Positions 21,289 to 24,246 of a stretch of 24,246 nucleotides of DNA are shown piece after piece; the first letter of the stretch is position 1, and every line of letters begins with the position of its first letter. A program made the position numbers and the translations under genes. The stretch is from JBDTMT01 sp033764095 (GTDB lineage: Bacteria > Desulfobacterota > Binatia > HRBIN30 > CADEER01), in NCBI GenBank assembly GCA_033764095.1, contig JANRJF010000172.1, forward strand, positions 1-24,246. Reading direction: 5' to 3'. The notes beneath the pieces are model-generated. The model was given only the letters and a program-made list of their open reading frames with translations. It made no database searches and was not told where the DNA came from.

Positions 21289-22926
21289 ATGCCGCATCAC
21301 ACGCCGCTGATCGCAGCCCTCTCCGCTGGATTCGTGCTCGCGTTGGTCTTCGGCGCGCTGGCGCTTCGGCTCCGCATCTCGCCGCTCGTCGGCTACCTGC
21401 TGGCAGGGGTGTGCGTCGGGCCGTTCACCCCCGGCTTCGTCGCCGACCCGGCGCTGTCGCACGAGCTGTCGGAGATCGGCGTCATCCTGCTGATGTTCGG
21501 CGTCGGTCTGCACTTCTCGCTCGCCGACCTGCTGGCGGTGAAGCAGATCGCCATCCCGGGAGCGATCGTTCAGATCGGGGTGGCGACGCTGCTCGGGTTG
21601 GGACTGGCGCATCTGCTCGGCTGGCCGCTCGGCGCCGGTTTCGTGTTCGGGCTCTCGTTGTCGGTGGCGAGCACCGTCGTCTTGCTCCGCGCGCTCGAAA
21701 CTCGCGGCATCGTCGAGAGCCAGCGCGGCCGCATCGCCGTCGGCTGGCTCATCGTCGAGGACCTGGTGATGGTCCTGGCGCTGGTCCTCCTGCCGCCGCT
21801 GGCCGGGGTGCTCGCCGGTCGAGCGGCCGGCTACGACGATCTCGCCTACAGCCTGTTGTGGACCTTCGGGAAGGTCGCGGCGTTCATCGGCCTGATGATC
21901 GCCGGCGGCATGCGCGTCGTGCCCTGGGTACTCGAGCGAGTCGCCGGGTTCGCATCGCGCGAGCTGTTCACCCTGTCGGTGCTGGCGATCGCCATGGGCA
22001 TCGCCTACGGCTCGGCGGCGTTGTTCGGCGTCTCGTTCGCGCTCGGGGCTTTTTTTGCCGGCATGGTGCTGAACGAGTCGGAGCTGAGCCACAAGGCGGC
22101 GGAGGATTCCCTGCCGCTGCGCGACGCGTTTGCCGTGCTGTTCTTCGTCTCGGTCGGCATGCTCTTCAACCCCGCGGTGCTGGTCCGCGATCCGCTGCCG
22201 GTCCTGGCGACGTTCCTGGTCATCGTCGTCGGCAAGTCGATCGCGGCGGCCCTCATCGTGCTCGCGTTTCGCTATCCGCTCGGCACGGCGCTGACGATCT
22301 CGGCGAGCCTGGCGCAGATCGGCGAGTTCTCGTTCATCCTCGCCGGTCTCGGCGTCAGCCTCGGCCTGCTGCCCGAGGCGGGGCGCGATCTGGTGCTCGC
22401 CGGCGCCATCCTCTCCATCGCCGTCAACCCGCTGCTGTTCCAGGCCATCGATCGGCTGCAGCCGTGGATCGATGCACGCGACGGATCGCTCCCAGTCGAG
22501 CAGGAGGTCGAGCTGGCGCAGCACGCCGTGCTGGTCGGGCACGGGCGGGTCGGCAAGCTGGTCAGCGCCCAATTGCAGGCGGCCGGCGTGCCACTGGTGG
22601 TCATCGACGCCGGCCGCGAGCGGATGCGCGCGCTGGCGCAGCAATCGGTGCCGGCGGTGCTCGGCAACGCCGCGTCGATCGATGTCATGCGGCGCGCCAA
22701 GGTCGACAAGGCGCGCTGGCTCGTGCTCGCCATCCCCAACGCGATGGAGGCGGGCCACATCATCGAGCACGGTCGGGCGCTCAACCCGTCGCTCGACATC
22801 ATCGCCCGCGGGCACACCGACACCGACGTGCGCTATCTCCTCGACCACGGCGTCGATCGCGTCATCACCGGCGAACACGAGGTGGCCAAGGGAATGGTCG
22901 AGCGCATGCTGCCCGACGCCGCCTGA
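21289..22926 (+). CDS. ybaL: YbaL-type CPA2 cation/proton antiporter with TrkA-N domain
   Basis: The protein matches E. coli YbaL closely from its start (MPHHTPLIAAL), and the alignment fixes ATG 21289 over 21253. It has an N-terminal antiporter domain with about 12 helices (about 1-390): RISPLVGYLLAGVCVGPFTP, ILLMFGVGLHFSL, VSFALGAFFAGMVLNESELS and SLAQIGEFSFILAGLGVSLG. The C-terminal Rossmann-type TrkA-N domain (about 405-545) has HAVLVGHGRVGKLV and a VVIDAGRERM strand, binding NAD(H) or nucleotides. It is 545 residues, near the family length. It probably exchanges K+ or Na+ for H+ across the inner membrane. The next gene lies 45 nt downstream. Confidence 0.93.
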   Translation: MPHHTPLIAALSAGFVLALVFGALALRLRISPLVGYLLAGVCVGPFTPGFVADPALSHELSEIGVILLMFGVGLHFSLADLLAVKQIAIPGAIVQIGVATLLGLGLAHLLGWPLGAGFVFGLSLSVASTVVLLRALETRGIVESQRGRIAVGWLIVEDLVMVLALVLLPPLAGVLAGRAAGYDDLAYSLLWTFGKVAAFIGLMIAGGMRVVPWVLERVAGFASRELFTLSVLAIAMGIAYGSAALFGVSFALGAFFAGMVLNESELSHKAAEDSLPLRDAFAVLFFVSVGMLFNPAVLVRDPLPVLATFLVIVVGKSIAAALIVLAFRYPLGTALTISASLAQIGEFSFILAGLGVSLGLLPEAGRDLVLAGAILSIAVNPLLFQAIDRLQPWIDARDGSLPVEQEVELAQHAVLVGHGRVGKLVSAQLQAAGVPLVVIDAGRERMRALAQQSVPAVLGNAASIDVMRRAKVDKARWLVLAIPNAMEAGHIIEHGRALNPSLDIIARGHTDTDVRYLLDHGVDRVITGEHEVAKGMVERMLPDAA

Positions 22927-22971
22927 GCGCGGGCGCCGCGGGCGGGCAGGCTGATCGCGCGGCGCAGGACG

Positions 22972-23913
22972 ATGGAGTCGATCCAGCGATACAGGGGGGC
23001 GTTGCTTGGGCTCGCCGCCGGCGACGCGCTCGGCACGACGCTCGAGTTTCGCCCACCCGGCAGTTTCGAACCGATCGCCGACATGGTCGGCGGCGGTCCG
23101 TTCCGCCTGCGGCCGGGCGAATGGACGGATGACACCTCGATGGCCCTCTGCCTCGCCGCGAGCCTGGTCGAACGGCGCGGCTTCGACGCGCGCGACCAGA
23201 TGGAACGCTACGTGCGCTGGTGGCGCACCGGGTACCTGAGCAGCAACGGCCGCTGCTTCGATATCGGCAACGCCGTGCGCGCGGCGTTGTCGCGTTTCGA
23301 ACGCAGCGGCGAGCCGCTCGCCGGCTCGACCGACGCGAACAGCGCCGGCAACGGCGCGCTGATGCGGCTGGCGCCGGTGGCGCTCGCGTACGCGTCCGAT
23401 GCGCGCGCCGCCGTTCATCACTGCGGTCAGAGCTCGCGGACCACGCATGGCGTGCGCGACTCGATCGATGCCTGTCGATACTTCGGCGGCCTGATCGTCG
23501 CGGCGCTGCAGGGACGGTCGAAGGACGAATTACTCGCGCCGGGCTTCGCACCGTTCGGCGGCGGTTGGGCTGATGCCCCGCTGTCGTCGGCCATCGCGGA
23601 GATCGCCGCCGGCTCGTTCAAGCGCCGTCAACCGCCGGCCATCCGCGGCAGCGGTCACGTCGTCCGGGCGCTCGAAGCGGCGCTCTGGGCCCTGCACGGC
23701 ACGTCCTCATTCCGCGACGGCGCCCTGCGCGCCGTCAACCTCGGCGACGATGCCGACACTACCGGCGCAATCTATGGTCAGCTGGCGGGCGCGCTGTACG
23801 GCGAGGAGGCGATCCCGACCGAGTGGCGGAAGCGGCTGGCGAAGCGCGACCTGATCGAGCACCTGGCCGGGGCGTTGCACGCCCTCGCGAGTGACGCGCC
23901 TCGGCATGCATGA
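22972..23913 (+). CDS. ADP-ribosylglycohydrolase (DraG-like)
   Basis: The 313-residue protein has the full set of family motifs: RGALLGLAAGDALGTTLEF (8-26), the first metal motif WTDDTSM (51-57), GNGALMRLAPVAL, and NLGDDADTTGAIYGQLAGAL with the second metal-binding aspartates. The family hydrolyses the bond of ADP-ribose to arginine or other groups and so reverses ADP-ribosylation. No ADP-ribosyltransferase gene is visible in the window. It lies 45 nt after the antiporter gene in the same direction. AGGA close to the ATG is a weak ribosome-binding site. Confidence 0.9.
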   Translation: MESIQRYRGALLGLAAGDALGTTLEFRPPGSFEPIADMVGGGPFRLRPGEWTDDTSMALCLAASLVERRGFDARDQMERYVRWWRTGYLSSNGRCFDIGNAVRAALSRFERSGEPLAGSTDANSAGNGALMRLAPVALAYASDARAAVHHCGQSSRTTHGVRDSIDACRYFGGLIVAALQGRSKDELLAPGFAPFGGGWADAPLSSAIAEIAAGSFKRRQPPAIRGSGHVVRALEAALWALHGTSSFRDGALRAVNLGDDADTTGAIYGQLAGALYGEEAIPTEWRKRLAKRDLIEHLAGALHALASDAPRHA

Positions 23914-24101
23914 TGGGCCGGCGATCAGCCAGGCCGGCGAGCGCGGACGCGATGATCAGCGCTGGCTACCCGCGCTCGCGCCACCCACGAGAGCGGGCGA
24001 TCGCAGCACACTGAAGTGCGCGTCGGGCGCGCGCACGCGTGAACGGTCAGGAGATCTCCCCCCCGACAGGCGCACCGCGTCGCAGCCCTGGCCGGCTGCT
24101 C

Positions 24102-24246
24102 TCACGCGTTGAACGCGTTCTTCAGGATGATCGTGTCCTGCCGGCGGGCGCCGACCGACACCATGAAGATCGGCGTGGCGGTGAGCTCTTCCAGCGCGGT
24201 GAGATAGCGGCGCGCGGTCTCCGGCAGGTCGTCGAGCGCGCGGACG
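24102..24246 (-). CDS. purA: Adenylosuccinate synthetase, C-terminal end only
   Basis: The minus-strand frame ending in TGA at 24104-24102 gives about 47 residues: RALDDLPETARRYLTALEEL, then TATPIFMVSVGARRQDTIIL and KNAFNA. This matches the C-terminus of PurA (LPxxARRYL...IE, then SVGxxRxxTI), including the nucleotide-base region near the end. The enzyme links IMP and aspartate with GTP in AMP synthesis. The rest lies beyond the right edge. The assignment rests on a short segment. Between 23914 and 24101 I see no gene. Confidence 0.72.
   Translation of the reverse strand, partial: VRALDDLPETARRYLTALEELTATPIFMVSVGARRQDTIILKNAFNA

Noticed and set aside
20659..23448. 929-codon minus-strand open frame
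   Set aside because: It is antisense to the glycosyltransferase, antiporter and ADP-ribosylglycohydrolase genes, and the composition is that of a GC shadow.

Overview
This is a very GC-rich bacterial window. The genes use strongly G/C-ending codons, and the antisense frames therefore stay open for hundreds of codons. The content (LexA-type autopeptidase, methylmalonyl-CoA epimerase, secreted gamma-glutamyltransferase, lipobox lipoprotein, YbaL-like antiporter, FabR/DesT-like repressor with an aerobic desaturase) suggests a Gram-negative, proteobacterium-like or related environmental lineage. I cannot fix the phylum from sequence alone. I saw no rRNA, tRNA, CRISPR array, transposase or phage genes.

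Layout. 1-458 (-): start of a LexA-like S24 autopeptidase with no DNA-binding domain, running off the left edge, behind a promoter packed with GTTC-N7-GTTC-type sites. 515-660: a palindromic element of GCTGAYR heptamers that supplies the stop codon of mce. 658-2591 (-): a tight operon of N-acetylglutamate synthase-like protein, small membrane protein and methylmalonyl-CoA epimerase. 2654-5376 (+): gamma-glutamyltransferase, whose signal-peptide region carries a 138-bp in-frame palindromic insertion, then an overlapping UPF0104-type membrane protein. 5377-5880: a gene-poor stretch with a frameshifted remnant.

5856-9267: an unsaturated-fatty-acid locus. A FabR/DesT-type repressor (-) is divergent from an electron-transfer reductase, a membrane acyl desaturase and a small phasin-like helical protein (+). 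An AGTGAAC-N4-GTTGACT palindrome sits in the divergent intergenic region. 9523-10092 (+): DUF4136-like lipoprotein. 10245-13277 (-): a giant winged-helix/STAND ATPase/repeat regulator, divergent from a small protein, a beta-keto-acid cleavage enzyme (DUF849), a tandem carboxymuconolactone-decarboxylase-fold protein and a four-helix membrane protein (13352-16236). This looks like a regulator plus its own metabolic cassette, of unknown substrate.

16354-17868 (+): a CYTH/triphosphate-tunnel-like protein followed by an FUSC/aromatic-acid-exporter-like half-size membrane protein. 18067-18591 (+): YcnI-like copper-site secreted protein. 18728-18885: nested inverted repeats. 19033-20969 (+): TetR regulator overlapping a GT-B glycosyltransferase. 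20970-21288: intergenic region with three palindromes. 21289-23913 (+): YbaL-type CPA2 antiporter and an ADP-ribosylglycohydrolase. 24102-24246 (-): C-terminal end of adenylosuccinate synthetase.

The most unusual signals are the LexA-box array in front of a repressor-like peptidase lacking its DNA-binding domain, the in-frame palindromic insertion in the ggt signal peptide, and the undescribed regulator/BKACE/tandem-CMD cassette.
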